Shown here piece by piece: positions 8,449-16,431 of a stretch of DNA of 64,000 nucleotides. The notes under the pieces were generated by a model. That model searched no databases, was not told the DNA's origin, and worked only from the letters and a program-made list of their open reading frames with translations. The stretch is taken from positions 124,001 to 188,000 of the forward strand of contig JAGNHB010000002.1 of assembly GCA_018001935.1 (NCBI GenBank), given 5' to 3'. Each line of letters begins with the position of its first letter. Position 1 is the first letter of the stretch. This stretch comes from Acidobacteriota bacterium. GTDB taxonomy: Bacteria > Acidobacteriota > JAAYUB01. The position numbers were made by a program, and so were the translations under genes.

Positions 8449-11292
8449 ATGAGCACCCCATTCAACGTCAAGGATTCCGTCAACCTGCCCCGGACCCGGT
8501 TCAAGATGCAGGCGAACCTCGCGCAGAACGAACCGAGAATGCTCGCGTTCTGGGAGGGGATGGACCTGTACCACCGCATCCTGCAGAAGAACCTCGACCG
8601 GCCGGCCTACATCCTTCACGACGGGCCGCCCTACGCCAACGGCAATATCCACATCGGCCACGCCCTGAACAAGATCCTGAAGGACTTCATCGTCAAGTAC
8701 AAGTCCATGAAGGGTTACTACTCCCCCTACGTCCCCGGCTGGGACTGTCACGGCCTCCCCATCGAGAAGAAGGTGGAGGCGGAGCTCGGGTTCGACCGCA
8801 AGAAGATGGACGTCGTGGAATTCCGCGGCCAGTGCCGGGAATACGCGAAGCGCTTCGTCGCCATCCAGCGGGAGCAGTTCAAGCGCCTGGGCGTTTTCGG
8901 CGATTGGGAGAACCCTTACCAGACCATGGCGTACGCCTACGAGGCCACCATCGCCCGGGTCTTCGGCGACTTCGTCGGGATGGGCAGCGTGTACAAGGGG
9001 TCCAAGCCCGTCCTCTGGTGCCTCTCCTGCCAGACGGCCCTGGCGGAAGCCGAGGTGGAGTACGAAAACCACACCTCCCCCTCGGTGTACGTCCGCTTCC
9101 CGGCCCGGACCGACTTCTCCCGGGTCGTCCCGGAGCTGGCCGGGAAGGCCGTGGGCGTGGTCATCTGGACCACCACCCCCTGGACGCTGCCCGCCAACCT
9201 GGCCATCGCCTTCCACCCGGATTACGACTACGTAGCCCTCGAAACCGGCGGCCAGGTCCACATCGCGGCCGAGGGCCTGGCCAACGCCTTTCTCTCCGCC
9301 TGCGGCCTCGAGGGGGCGACGGTGATCGCCCGTTTCAAGGGCGAGGTCCTGGAAGGGCAGTCCTGCAACCACCCCTTCCTCGACCGGGAATCCCTCATCG
9401 TCCTGGCGGACTACGTCACCCTGGACCAGGGCACCGGGTGCGTCCACACCGCGCCCGGCCACGGCCAGGAGGACTACGTCACCGGCCAGAAGTACGGGCT
9501 CTCCACCCTCTGCCCCGTGGACCACGAAGGGCGTTTCACCGAGGAGGGCGGCCCCTTCGCGGGGCGGACCGTCTTCGAGGCCAACGCGGACATCGTGCAG
9601 TTGATGGAGGCGTCCGGCGTGCTGCTGCACGGGTCCGCCATCGACCACTCCTACCCCCACTGCTGGCGGTGCCACAACCCGGTGATCTTCCGGTCGACCC
9701 CCCAGTGGTTCATCTCCATGGAGAACGCCGACCTCCGGAAGAAGGCGCTGGAGGAGATCCGCAAGGTCAAGTGGTACCCCGCCTGGGGCGAGGAGCGGAT
9801 CTTCAACATGATCGCCAACCGCCCCGACTGGTGCATCTCCCGGCAGCGGTACTGGGGGTCGCCCATCACCGTCTTCTACTGCCGGGCCTGCGGGGCCGTC
9901 CTCATGAACCGCAACCTCGTCCGGCACGTGGCCGACATCTTCGAGAAGGAGGGCGCCGACGCCTGGTACCGCCGCAAGGCGGGCGAACTCCTCCCCGAGG
10001 GCACCACCTGCCCGAAGTGCGGGCGGCACGAGTTCGAGAAGGAATTCGACATCCTCGACGTCTGGTTCGACTCCGGGGTGAGCTACCAGGCTGTCAGCCT
10101 CGACCGCGCGGGGCACCCCTGGCCGTCCGACATGTACCTGGAGGGCGGCGACCAGTTCCGCGGGTGGTTCCACTCCTCCCTCCTGGTCTCCCTGGGTTGC
10201 CGGGGTTCCTCGCCCTACCGGGAGGTCCTCTCCCACGGCTGGACCCTGGACAAGGACGGCCTGGCCATGTCCAAGAGCCGCGGCAACGTCACCGCTCCCG
10301 CCGAAGTCATCAAAACCGCGGGGGCCGAGGTGCTTCGCCTCTGGGTGGGCTCCTGCGACTACCAGGAGGACGTGCGCATCTCCGACGAGATCCTCGAGCG
10401 CCTCAAGGAAGCCTACCGAAAGATCCGGAACACCTTGCGCTACCTGCTGGCCAACCTCTACCGCGAGACCGGGGAAGAGGGGGCCGAAACTTCCGCGGAC
10501 CCGTTCAACTTCGACCCGGACCGCCACGTCGTCCCCTCGGACCGGATGTGTGAGATCGACCGGTGGGCCCTGGCCCGGCTGGCACAAGTCGCAGCCCAGT
10601 GCGAGGCCGCTTACGACCGCTACGAGTTCCACGTGGTCTCCCACCAGCTCTACAACTTGTGCGCCGTCGATCTGTCCGCCGTGTACTTCGACATCCTCAA
10701 GGACCGGCTCTACACCTCGGCGGCGGGCTCGCCCGAACGCCGCAGCGCCCAGACGGCCCTGTGGGGCATCCTGCACACCATGGTTCGCCTGCTGGCCCCC
10801 CTGCTGCCCTTCACCACCGAGGAGGTCTGGCAGAAGATGCGCGAGTTCGCCAACCTCCCCGAGTCGGTTCACCTGGCGGACTTCCCGGGCGCCCCGGAGG
10901 TCGCGGGGTGGTCGGACGAGGCCCTGCTCGTGCGCTGGGAAAAGCTGTGGCTGCTCCGGGAGCAGGTCAGCAAAGCCACCGAGCCCTTGCGGCAGGCCGG
11001 AGTGATCGGGAACTCCCTCGAGGCCCGGGTGGTCCTCCGGGTGTCCCCCGGGGACGCGGCCTTCCTGGCCCCCCTCGCCGCCGACCTGCGCTACGTCCTG
11101 ATCGTGTCGGAGGCCGTCCTGGAAAGTGCGGACGTGCCGGACGGCAGCCCGGAGATCCGGGTCGAACCCGCCGCGGGGGCGAAGTGCGAGCGGTGCTGGA
11201 ACCGCTCGCCCCGGGTCGGGGAATTCACGGACTTCCCCACCGTCTGCGAACGCTGCATCGCGGTGGTGAGAGAACTGGCCGGGAAAGCGTGA
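8449..11292 (+). CDS. ileS: Isoleucyl-tRNA synthetase
   Basis: This 947-residue class I synthetase charges tRNA-Ile and edits valine. It shows the HIGH motif (HIGH at residues 68-71), GWDCHGLPIE, the editing-domain segment WTTTPWTLPANLA, and the KMSKS motif in the AMSKS form (DGLAMSKSRGNV). The C-terminal zinc-binding pair (CERCWNRS...CERC) is that of the bacterial IleS1 type. I chose the ATG at 8449 because AAGGAG (8436-8441) lies 7 nt upstream; ATGs at 8443 and upstream are possible. It is preceded by its own promoter and no obvious T-box leader is seen. Confidence 0.97.
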   Translation: MSTPFNVKDSVNLPRTRFKMQANLAQNEPRMLAFWEGMDLYHRILQKNLDRPAYILHDGPPYANGNIHIGHALNKILKDFIVKYKSMKGYYSPYVPGWDCHGLPIEKKVEAELGFDRKKMDVVEFRGQCREYAKRFVAIQREQFKRLGVFGDWENPYQTMAYAYEATIARVFGDFVGMGSVYKGSKPVLWCLSCQTALAEAEVEYENHTSPSVYVRFPARTDFSRVVPELAGKAVGVVIWTTTPWTLPANLAIAFHPDYDYVALETGGQVHIAAEGLANAFLSACGLEGATVIARFKGEVLEGQSCNHPFLDRESLIVLADYVTLDQGTGCVHTAPGHGQEDYVTGQKYGLSTLCPVDHEGRFTEEGGPFAGRTVFEANADIVQLMEASGVLLHGSAIDHSYPHCWRCHNPVIFRSTPQWFISMENADLRKKALEEIRKVKWYPAWGEERIFNMIANRPDWCISRQRYWGSPITVFYCRACGAVLMNRNLVRHVADIFEKEGADAWYRRKAGELLPEGTTCPKCGRHEFEKEFDILDVWFDSGVSYQAVSLDRAGHPWPSDMYLEGGDQFRGWFHSSLLVSLGCRGSSPYREVLSHGWTLDKDGLAMSKSRGNVTAPAEVIKTAGAEVLRLWVGSCDYQEDVRISDEILERLKEAYRKIRNTLRYLLANLYRETGEEGAETSADPFNFDPDRHVVPSDRMCEIDRWALARLAQVAAQCEAAYDRYEFHVVSHQLYNLCAVDLSAVYFDILKDRLYTSAAGSPERRSAQTALWGILHTMVRLLAPLLPFTTEEVWQKMREFANLPESVHLADFPGAPEVAGWSDEALLVRWEKLWLLREQVSKATEPLRQAGVIGNSLEARVVLRVSPGDAAFLAPLAADLRYVLIVSEAVLESADVPDGSPEIRVEPAAGAKCERCWNRSPRVGEFTDFPTVCERCIAVVRELAGKA

Positions 11293-11440
11293 GAGAAGAA
11301 TCCGGAATGCGGATGGGAAGGAAGAGATTTTCGGATTGAGGGTATTGTTTAGAAAAGGGTCCCGTAGGTCGAGTGCGGCTTCATCTGACGGACTGCCTGA
11401 CGCAACCGGTTTTTGAAACCATGACCAAGGGGGGTTCCCC

Positions 11441-11487
11441 CACTGGATTCCGGATTCTGAATTCTGGATTCTGACTTCTGAATTCTC
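11441..11487. repeat. Degenerate ATTCTGA-type heptamer repeats upstream of lemA
   Basis: GGATTCCGG, ATTCTGA, ATTCTGG, ATTCTGA and CTTCTGA units run in tandem just before the lemA ribosome site. A cleaner four-copy run of the same heptamer occurs at 39343-39376. The region 11293-11506 otherwise holds no gene. Confidence 0.6.
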
Positions 11488-11506
11488 AAATTAGGAGGAA
11501 CGCGAC

Positions 11507-12091
11507 ATGAAAGCTCTCTGGATCGTCCTGGCGGTGCTGGGAGGCATCGTGCTCATTCTGTTCTTTTCCTACGTCAGCATGTACAACACGCTGGTCAAGC
11601 TGGACGAAGGCGCCAAGGAGAAGTTCGGCAACGTCCAGTCCGCCTACCAGCGCCGGTCCGACCTGATCCCCAACCTCGTCTCGACGGTCCAGGGGGCGGC
11701 GAACTTCGAGAAGAGCACCCTCGAGGCGGTCATCCAGGCCCGGGCCTCGGCCACCCAGGTGAAGGTGGACCTCAACGACGCCAAGTCCATGCAGGCCTTC
11801 CAGGCGGCCCAGGGCGAGCTGAGCAGCGCCCTGAGCCGGCTCATGGTCACAGTGGAGCGTTACCCCGAACTCAAGGCCAACCAGAACTTCCTGAACCTCC
11901 AGGACGAACTGGCGGGCACGGAGAACCGCATCAAACAGGCCCGCAACGACTACAACGCCTCGGTGAAGGAGTACAACACCTACGTCCGTGGCTTCTTCGT
12001 GAGCATGTTCATGAGCGGGAAGTTCCCCGTCCGCGAGATGTTCGAGGCGGACAAGGGCGCCGAGAAGGCTCCCGCCGTCAAGTTCCAGTAG
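11507..12091 (+). CDS. lemA: LemA family membrane protein
   Basis: This 194-residue protein has an N-terminal transmembrane segment (about residues 4-25) and the LemA motifs YNTLVKLDEGAKEKFGNVQS, YQRRSDLIPNLVSTV, ARASAT and YPELKANQNFLNLQDELAGTENRI. The soluble part is a long helical bundle facing the periplasm or extracytoplasm. The family function is poorly understood. The start has AGGAGG 8 nt upstream. No HtpX or TPM-domain partner follows; the next gene is pgpA. Confidence 0.95.
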   Translation: MKALWIVLAVLGGIVLILFFSYVSMYNTLVKLDEGAKEKFGNVQSAYQRRSDLIPNLVSTVQGAANFEKSTLEAVIQARASATQVKVDLNDAKSMQAFQAAQGELSSALSRLMVTVERYPELKANQNFLNLQDELAGTENRIKQARNDYNASVKEYNTYVRGFFVSMFMSGKFPVREMFEADKGAEKAPAVKFQ

Positions 12092-12150
12092 CGTCTTCGA
12101 CCGGTTCCGCGGCGCGGCCGCGAGACCGCGGTGAACTAGGGTATCCGACC

Positions 12151-12642
12151 ATGCGTCGCGTTTCCAGGGCGGCCGCTTATGCCACCGCCACGTTCTTCGG
12201 CTGCGGGTACTGCCCGGTGGCCCCCGGGACCGCCGGGTCCCTGGGGGCCCTCCTCCTCTACCTCCCGCTCCGGCCCTTCTTCACGGCGAACCCCCTGCTG
12301 TTCGGGGCCGCCGTCGCCGGCCTCGCCGCGGCGGGCGTCCTGGCCGCGGGGACCGTGGCCCGGTCGGAAGGGAAGGAGGACCCCTCCCTGGTCGTGATCG
12401 ACGAAGCGGCAGGCCAGTGGCTCGCCCTGCTTCTCCTGCCGGTGATTTCCTGGAAAACCGCCTCGCTCTCCTTCCTGCTGTTCCGCGCCTTCGACATCTG
12501 GAAACCCTGCCCGGCCGCCCAGGCGGAGCGCCTCCCGGGCGGGGTCGGGATCATGGCGGACGACCTGGTGGCCGGCCTCTACGCCAACCTGGTCGTACAG
12601 GCCCTCTGTCTCGTCCCCGGCGCCCTCCCTTTCCTGTCCTGA
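12151..12642 (+). CDS. pgpA: Phosphatidylglycerophosphatase A
   Basis: This 163-residue membrane enzyme removes the phosphate from phosphatidylglycerophosphate in cardiolipin/PG synthesis. Diagnostic motifs are GCGYCPVAPGTAGSLGA, DPSLVVIDEAAGQWLAL, FRAFDIWKPCP and the acidic catalytic region ERLPGGVGIMADDLVAGLYA. There are about four hydrophobic segments. It lies 59 bp after lemA. Confidence 0.95.
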   Translation: MRRVSRAAAYATATFFGCGYCPVAPGTAGSLGALLLYLPLRPFFTANPLLFGAAVAGLAAAGVLAAGTVARSEGKEDPSLVVIDEAAGQWLALLLLPVISWKTASLSFLLFRAFDIWKPCPAAQAERLPGGVGIMADDLVAGLYANLVVQALCLVPGALPFLS

Positions 12643-12667
12643 CCCCTGTCCTCGTCATCACCACCAA

Positions 12668-12770
12668 CATCGGTATCGGTATCGGTATCGGTATCGGTAT
12701 CGCTATCGGTATCGCTATCGGCATCGCTATCGGTATCGCTATCGGTATCGCCATCGCCATCGCCATCGCT
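12668..12770. repeat. Hexanucleotide tandem repeat (GGTATC/GCTATC/GCCATC)
   Basis: About 17 units of a 6-bp repeat run without interruption: first GGTATC, then alternating GCTATC and GGTATC, ending in GCCATC units and a run of Cs. All reading frames through it give two-residue repeats. It lies between genes, after pgpA. A short echo of the motif (CCGATACCGATCCCGA) recurs at 13191-13206. Confidence 0.9.
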
Positions 12771-12855
12771 CCCCCCCCCTCTCCCCGGCCCGATCAACCG
12801 GAAAGCCGGCGCTCCGGCGGCCTGCGCGCCTTGCTCCTGAGGTTTGTTAAAAAGC

Positions 12856-12996
12856 GGCGCTCCGTCAGACCTCCGCGCCGCACTCCCCAGGACATTCCCA
12901 CCGGCACTCCGTCAGACCTCCGCGCCGCACTCCCCAGGACATTCCCACCGGCGCTCCGTGAGACCTCCGCGCCGCACTCCCCAGAGCGTTCCTGGC
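12856..12996. repeat. 47-bp direct repeat, three tandem copies
   Basis: Copies start at 12856, 12903 and 12950, exactly 47 bp apart, and are nearly identical; the third diverges in its last ~12 bp. A partial relative is seen at 12808-12830. No gene lies within 12643-13244. The unit contains GC-rich self-complementary stretches but no phage-like att site is evident. Confidence 0.85.
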
Positions 12997-13049
12997 GGCG
13001 CGCGGGGCGGTTTGAGGTTCATGGGGGGGGGGCGCCTTGCACCGTCGCC

Positions 13050-13078
13050 TTGCCCCGCGGCGCTTCTCGTGAGATAAT
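13050..13078 (+). promoter_or_regulatory. Sigma70-type promoter for the aldehyde dehydrogenase-STAS pair
   Basis: TTGCCC (13050-13055), 17 bp and GATAAT (13073-13078). This leaves a leader of about 160 nt before the ATG at 13245. Confidence 0.55.
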
Positions 13079-13244
13079 GGATCGACCTCAACCTGGAAAG
13101 GCTTGCCGAAACGCCGTCACGAGGTGAGCTTTCAGGACGGCCCCGGCAGGGACCGGGCTCGAGGGCGACGGCAAAACCGATTGCGAGACCGATACCGATC
13201 CCGACGCATCGGGGTGTCCGGACATAGATCGACGAGGAGGAACC

Positions 13245-14666
13245 ATGGGGATCGACGTCCAGGCCGTGATGGGCAACGCGCGGTGCGCCGCCGCCGTCTT
13301 CGGCCAGCTCGACCAGGAACACACCGACCGGATCGCCCGGACGGTCTGTCGCGTGGGCTTCAACCACCGGGTCCGGCTCGCGAAAATGGCCGTGGAGGAG
13401 ACCGGCATCGGGAAGTGGGAAGACCAGGTGATGGAGAATGTGCTGGCCACGCACCTCCTCTGGGAGCGCATCGGCCCCATGAAAACCGTCGGCGTCCTCG
13501 GCGAGGACGACGCGGCGGGCATCACGGAAATCGCCCAGCCTGTCGGGCCCGTCCTGGCCGTCATCCCCCCGGCCGGCCCGACCGCGTCCACGCTCTTCAG
13601 CATCCTCCTGGCGCTGAAGACCCGGAACCCCGTCGTCGTCTGCGCCCACCGGGACGCCGTCCGCAGCAGCTTCGAGACGGCCCGCCTGTGCTACGAGGCC
13701 GCCCTGGCGAAGGACGCCCCCGAACACTGCATCCAGTGGGTGCTCCCGGATACGCCCGACGCGCTGCGTGCGCTCGCGGGCCACCCCGCCGTGGCCCGGG
13801 TCCTGTCCGGGGGGGACGTCCGGCCCCCCGGCGATCAGGCTCTCTGCGGCCCCCCCGGCGCGGGCACGGCAACGGGCGGCGTGCCGGTCCTGGTGGAGCG
13901 GACCGCCGACATCCCCTTCACGGCGGACCAGGTCCTCCTGTCCCGGACCTTCGACCACGGGGCCGGCTTCTGCAGCGAGCAGGCCCTCGTTGCGATGCCG
14001 GAGGTGGCCGACCGGCTGCGCGGGGAGCTGGCCGCCCGGGGCGCCCGCTTCCTCTCCCCGGACGAGATCGCCCGGCTCGAGGCCGTGGTGTTCGACCGGG
14101 AACGGGGGGGCGTGCGCGACGACGCCGTGGGGCGCCCCGCCAAAACCCTCGCCGCCCGCGCCGGGATCGCCGCCGCGGGGGACGTCCGGCTCCTGGTCGC
14201 CCCGCTGTCCGTGACCGACCGGGAGCACCCGCTCGCCGGCGCGATCCCGGCGCCGATCCTGGCCTGCTTCGAGGCCGAGGACTTCGAGCAAGCCCTCAAC
14301 CTGTGCATCGGCCTGGGCGGCCGGGGGGATGCGGCCCGCACGGCCGTGATCTTCTCCAACGACGAGTCCTGCATCCGGCGCTTCGCGGCCCTCATGAACG
14401 CGGGGCGGATCCTGGTCAACACCCCGGCCGCCCAGGGCGGGACGGGCTGCGTTTACAACAGCCTGGACCCCTCGCTGGCCCTCATGTGCGGGATCGGCGG
14501 GAAATGCGTCGCCACCGGCGACGTCTCCGCCGGCCACCTGCTGAACATCCAGCGCATCGCCCGGCGCCGGCCCAACCGGCGGCTGTTCGCCTTTGACCGG
14601 GAGCGTTTCCTGGACGATTCGGTGGACGCGTCCGAGGTGGAGCGCGTCTGGCGGAAGAACGAGTGA
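13245..14666 (+). CDS. CoA-acylating aldehyde dehydrogenase-like protein (AdhE N-terminal-domain type)
   Basis: This 473-residue protein has the AdhE/PduP-type aldehyde dehydrogenase fold: EETGIGKWEDQVMEN, QPVGPVLAVIPPAGPTASTLF, VPVLVERTADI and LLSRTFDHGAGFCSEQALV. Such enzymes interconvert an aldehyde and its acyl-CoA with NAD. In AdhE the catalytic Cys is in FDNGVICASEQ; here Cys243 sits one residue later in FDHGAGFCSEQ, so activity depends on a small loop shift. No alcohol dehydrogenase domain is attached. The start has GAGGAGG upstream and a STAS gene follows after 12 bp with an almost identical ribosome site. Confidence 0.85.
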   Translation: MGIDVQAVMGNARCAAAVFGQLDQEHTDRIARTVCRVGFNHRVRLAKMAVEETGIGKWEDQVMENVLATHLLWERIGPMKTVGVLGEDDAAGITEIAQPVGPVLAVIPPAGPTASTLFSILLALKTRNPVVVCAHRDAVRSSFETARLCYEAALAKDAPEHCIQWVLPDTPDALRALAGHPAVARVLSGGDVRPPGDQALCGPPGAGTATGGVPVLVERTADIPFTADQVLLSRTFDHGAGFCSEQALVAMPEVADRLRGELAARGARFLSPDEIARLEAVVFDRERGGVRDDAVGRPAKTLAARAGIAAAGDVRLLVAPLSVTDREHPLAGAIPAPILACFEAEDFEQALNLCIGLGGRGDAARTAVIFSNDESCIRRFAALMNAGRILVNTPAAQGGTGCVYNSLDPSLALMCGIGGKCVATGDVSAGHLLNIQRIARRRPNRRLFAFDRERFLDDSVDASEVERVWRKNE

Positions 14667-14678
14667 CGAGGAGGAACC

Positions 14679-14969
14679 ATGGTGGAATACGAGGAATCCG
14701 GCGCCGGCCTCCGGTGCGTTTTCAGCGGCAAGCTGGACACCCTGGCCTGCCAGTCCTTCGAGACCGGCCTGGCAAATCGCGTCCGGCGGGCCCCCGGGGC
14801 AGTGGCGTTCGACCTGGCCGCGGTCTTCTACGTCTCGTCGAGTTTCCTCCGGCTGTGCATCCAGACGGCGAAGGAACGTTCCGGGACCGGCTTCGCCATC
14901 GTCAACCCCAGTCCCGACGTGCAGAAGGTCCTCCTGATCGCCGGCCTGGACAAGCTGGTGAAAAGCTGA
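14679..14969 (+). CDS. STAS-domain protein (anti-sigma-factor antagonist type)
   Basis: A 96-residue single STAS domain. The core VAFDLAAVFYVSSSFLRLCI corresponds to the SpoIIAA phosphorylation loop, with serines in the YVSSSF position, and IVNPSPDVQKVLLIAGLDKL is the typical C-terminal helix. In known systems such proteins are switched by phosphorylation by an RsbW/SpoIIAB-type kinase; no partner kinase is in the window. Co-transcription with an aldehyde dehydrogenase is unusual. The ATG has GAGGAGG upstream. Confidence 0.9.
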   Translation: MVEYEESGAGLRCVFSGKLDTLACQSFETGLANRVRRAPGAVAFDLAAVFYVSSSFLRLCIQTAKERSGTGFAIVNPSPDVQKVLLIAGLDKLVKS

Positions 14970-15390
14970 AGCTCCCTTTGTCAACCCCCGCCCCCGGCGC
15001 ACGGGAGCGTGCCCCCATTCCCGGAAAGCGGCAGCGCGTCTTCGAGCTGCCCTTGGACTGCAGCGAGGCTTCGAACTGCCGCTTTGGTTTTGTCGCCCTC
15101 GCCGCCACCGGGGGGCGGGAGTGGACGAAAGGACCAAAGGGACCCAAAGGGCCCGAAGGACGGCGAGGACCCGGCTCGGGACCGAGGCCCGGACTCATGC
15201 CGCAATTGGCTGGCCATGTTACGGTTCCGCCTCACGCCAAGACGCGAAGACGCCAAGCCTGATGCACCCGCAAACAGTCGGAAAACGAGCGGAAAAGTGT
15301 CTGTAAGACCTTTGTTTGAGCCATCACCCGGAGGGTAATGGTACTTTTTTCGACCGCGTCAAACTTCCGCTTGTGTCACCACTTCGGGGG
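14970..15390. other. Non-coding interval before dsrC
   Basis: I see no convincing gene. It contains a purine-rich repetitive stretch (15127-15165, AAAGGACCAAAGGGACCC-like) and one member of the dispersed GCCAAGACGCGAAGACGCC motif (15236-15260). Confidence 0.6.
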
Positions 15391-15420
15391 TTGCGCGGCC
15401 GGCATGGGGTGGGGTATAGT
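15391..15420 (+). promoter_or_regulatory. Sigma70-type promoter for dsrC
   Basis: TTGCGC (15391-15396), 18 bp and TATAGT (15415-15420), 28 bp before the ATG at 15448. Confidence 0.55.
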
Positions 15421-15447
15421 CGCGGCATTTCGTGAGGCGAGGTCGAC

Positions 15448-15768
15448 ATGCCTGAACTCAACTGCGACGGAAAGACGCTGGAACTGAACGAGGACGGTTT
15501 CCTGGTCCGCCCCGAGGAGTGGGACGACGGGGTGGCGCTGGCGCTGGCCCGAAACCAGGAAGGGCTCGAGACCCTCACCGACGAGCACTGGGCCGTCGTG
15601 CGGCTGATCCGGTCCCACTACCTCGAGAAGCAGCTGGCCCCCATGGTGCGGCTGATCTGCAAGACCACGGGGCTGCCCCTGCGCCGCATCTACGAACTCT
15701 TCCCGTCGGGTCCCGCCAAGGGGGCCTGCAAGGTCGCCGGCCTCCCCAAGCCCGACGGCTGCGTGTGA
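15448..15768 (+). CDS. dsrC: DsrC-type sulfur-carrier protein
   Basis: This 106-residue protein matches DsrC/TusE: DGFLVRPEEWDDGVALALAR, LTDEHWAVVRLIRSHY and the C-terminal arm KGACKVAGLPKPDGCV. Both redox cysteines of true DsrC are present: Cys94 and the penultimate Cys105, 11 residues apart. This allows formation of an internal trisulfide or disulfide. TusE proteins have only the last one. It is followed immediately by genes for a DsrM-like and a DsrK-like subunit, the complex that reduces DsrC in sulfate reducers. No dsrAB is present here. Confidence 0.95.
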   Translation: MPELNCDGKTLELNEDGFLVRPEEWDDGVALALARNQEGLETLTDEHWAVVRLIRSHYLEKQLAPMVRLICKTTGLPLRRIYELFPSGPAKGACKVAGLPKPDGCV

Positions 15769-15774
15769 CGGTCC

Positions 15775-16431
15775 GTGCCCGCCTGGTCCTTCCTCGAGAT
15801 CGGCGTCCTGGTGTCCGCCCTCGTCGGGGCGGCGGGGCTGGGTCTTTCCCTGCGCCGGACGGCGGCGTTCGGACGGCGTGAGCCCTTTGCCCGGGCCGCC
15901 GGGAAGGCGGGGGAGGGCGTGCGCTTCTTCTTCACCGCCGGGATGCTGCCCAGGCACAAGGAGAGCGCGCGGGACCACGCCCTCGTCTACCTGGCCGGGG
16001 TGCTCTACCACGGCGGCATCTTCCTGGCCCTGCTGGGCCTTTTCCTCGGCCTCTTCCGCGTCCCCGTGCCCGCCGTCGCCGCCCGGGCCGCCGGGTGGGT
16101 CGTCCTGGCCGCGCTGGCCGCCGGCCTGGGGCTCCTGGTCAAGCGGGTGGTCACCCCGGGGACACGGCGTTTGAGCGTGCCTGACGACTTCCTGTCCAAC
16201 TTCCTGGTGGACCTCTTCCTGGCCGGCTGCCTCCTGGCCTCCGTCGACCCGGCCTGGGGCACCCCGGCGGGGATCGCCGCCATTGTTCTGTTCCTGTACG
16301 CTCCCTTGGGCAAGATCCGACATTGTGCCTACTTCTTCGTTTCGCGGCTGACCCTGGGCGCGTTCTTCGGGCGCCGCGGGGTCTACCCGCCGAAGCCGTC
16401 CCCCGCCCCCGGCCCGCAGGTGAACCCATGA
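15775..16431 (+). CDS. DsrM/HdrE/NarI-like membrane cytochrome b subunit
   Basis: A 218-residue integral membrane protein with about five hydrophobic helices and conserved His in HALVYLAGVLYHGGIF and YAPLGKIRHCAYFF, the pattern of heme-b-binding NarI/HdrE/DsrM subunits. It probably transfers electrons between menaquinol and the Fe-S subunit encoded next. It starts with GTG 6 bp after the dsrC stop, and its stop overlaps the next ATG (ATGA), so the three genes form a tight operon. The family call rests on context plus motifs; sequence identity to DsrM itself was not tested. Confidence 0.75.
   Translation: MPAWSFLEIGVLVSALVGAAGLGLSLRRTAAFGRREPFARAAGKAGEGVRFFFTAGMLPRHKESARDHALVYLAGVLYHGGIFLALLGLFLGLFRVPVPAVAARAAGWVVLAALAAGLGLLVKRVVTPGTRRLSVPDDFLSNFLVDLFLAGCLLASVDPAWGTPAGIAAIVLFLYAPLGKIRHCAYFFVSRLTLGAFFGRRGVYPPKPSPAPGPQVNP

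Noticed and set aside
12668-12770. Protein-coding Ser-Asp or Ile-Gly repeat gene
   Set aside because: The dipeptide frames arise from the hexamer itself, have no ribosome site and no flanking domain.
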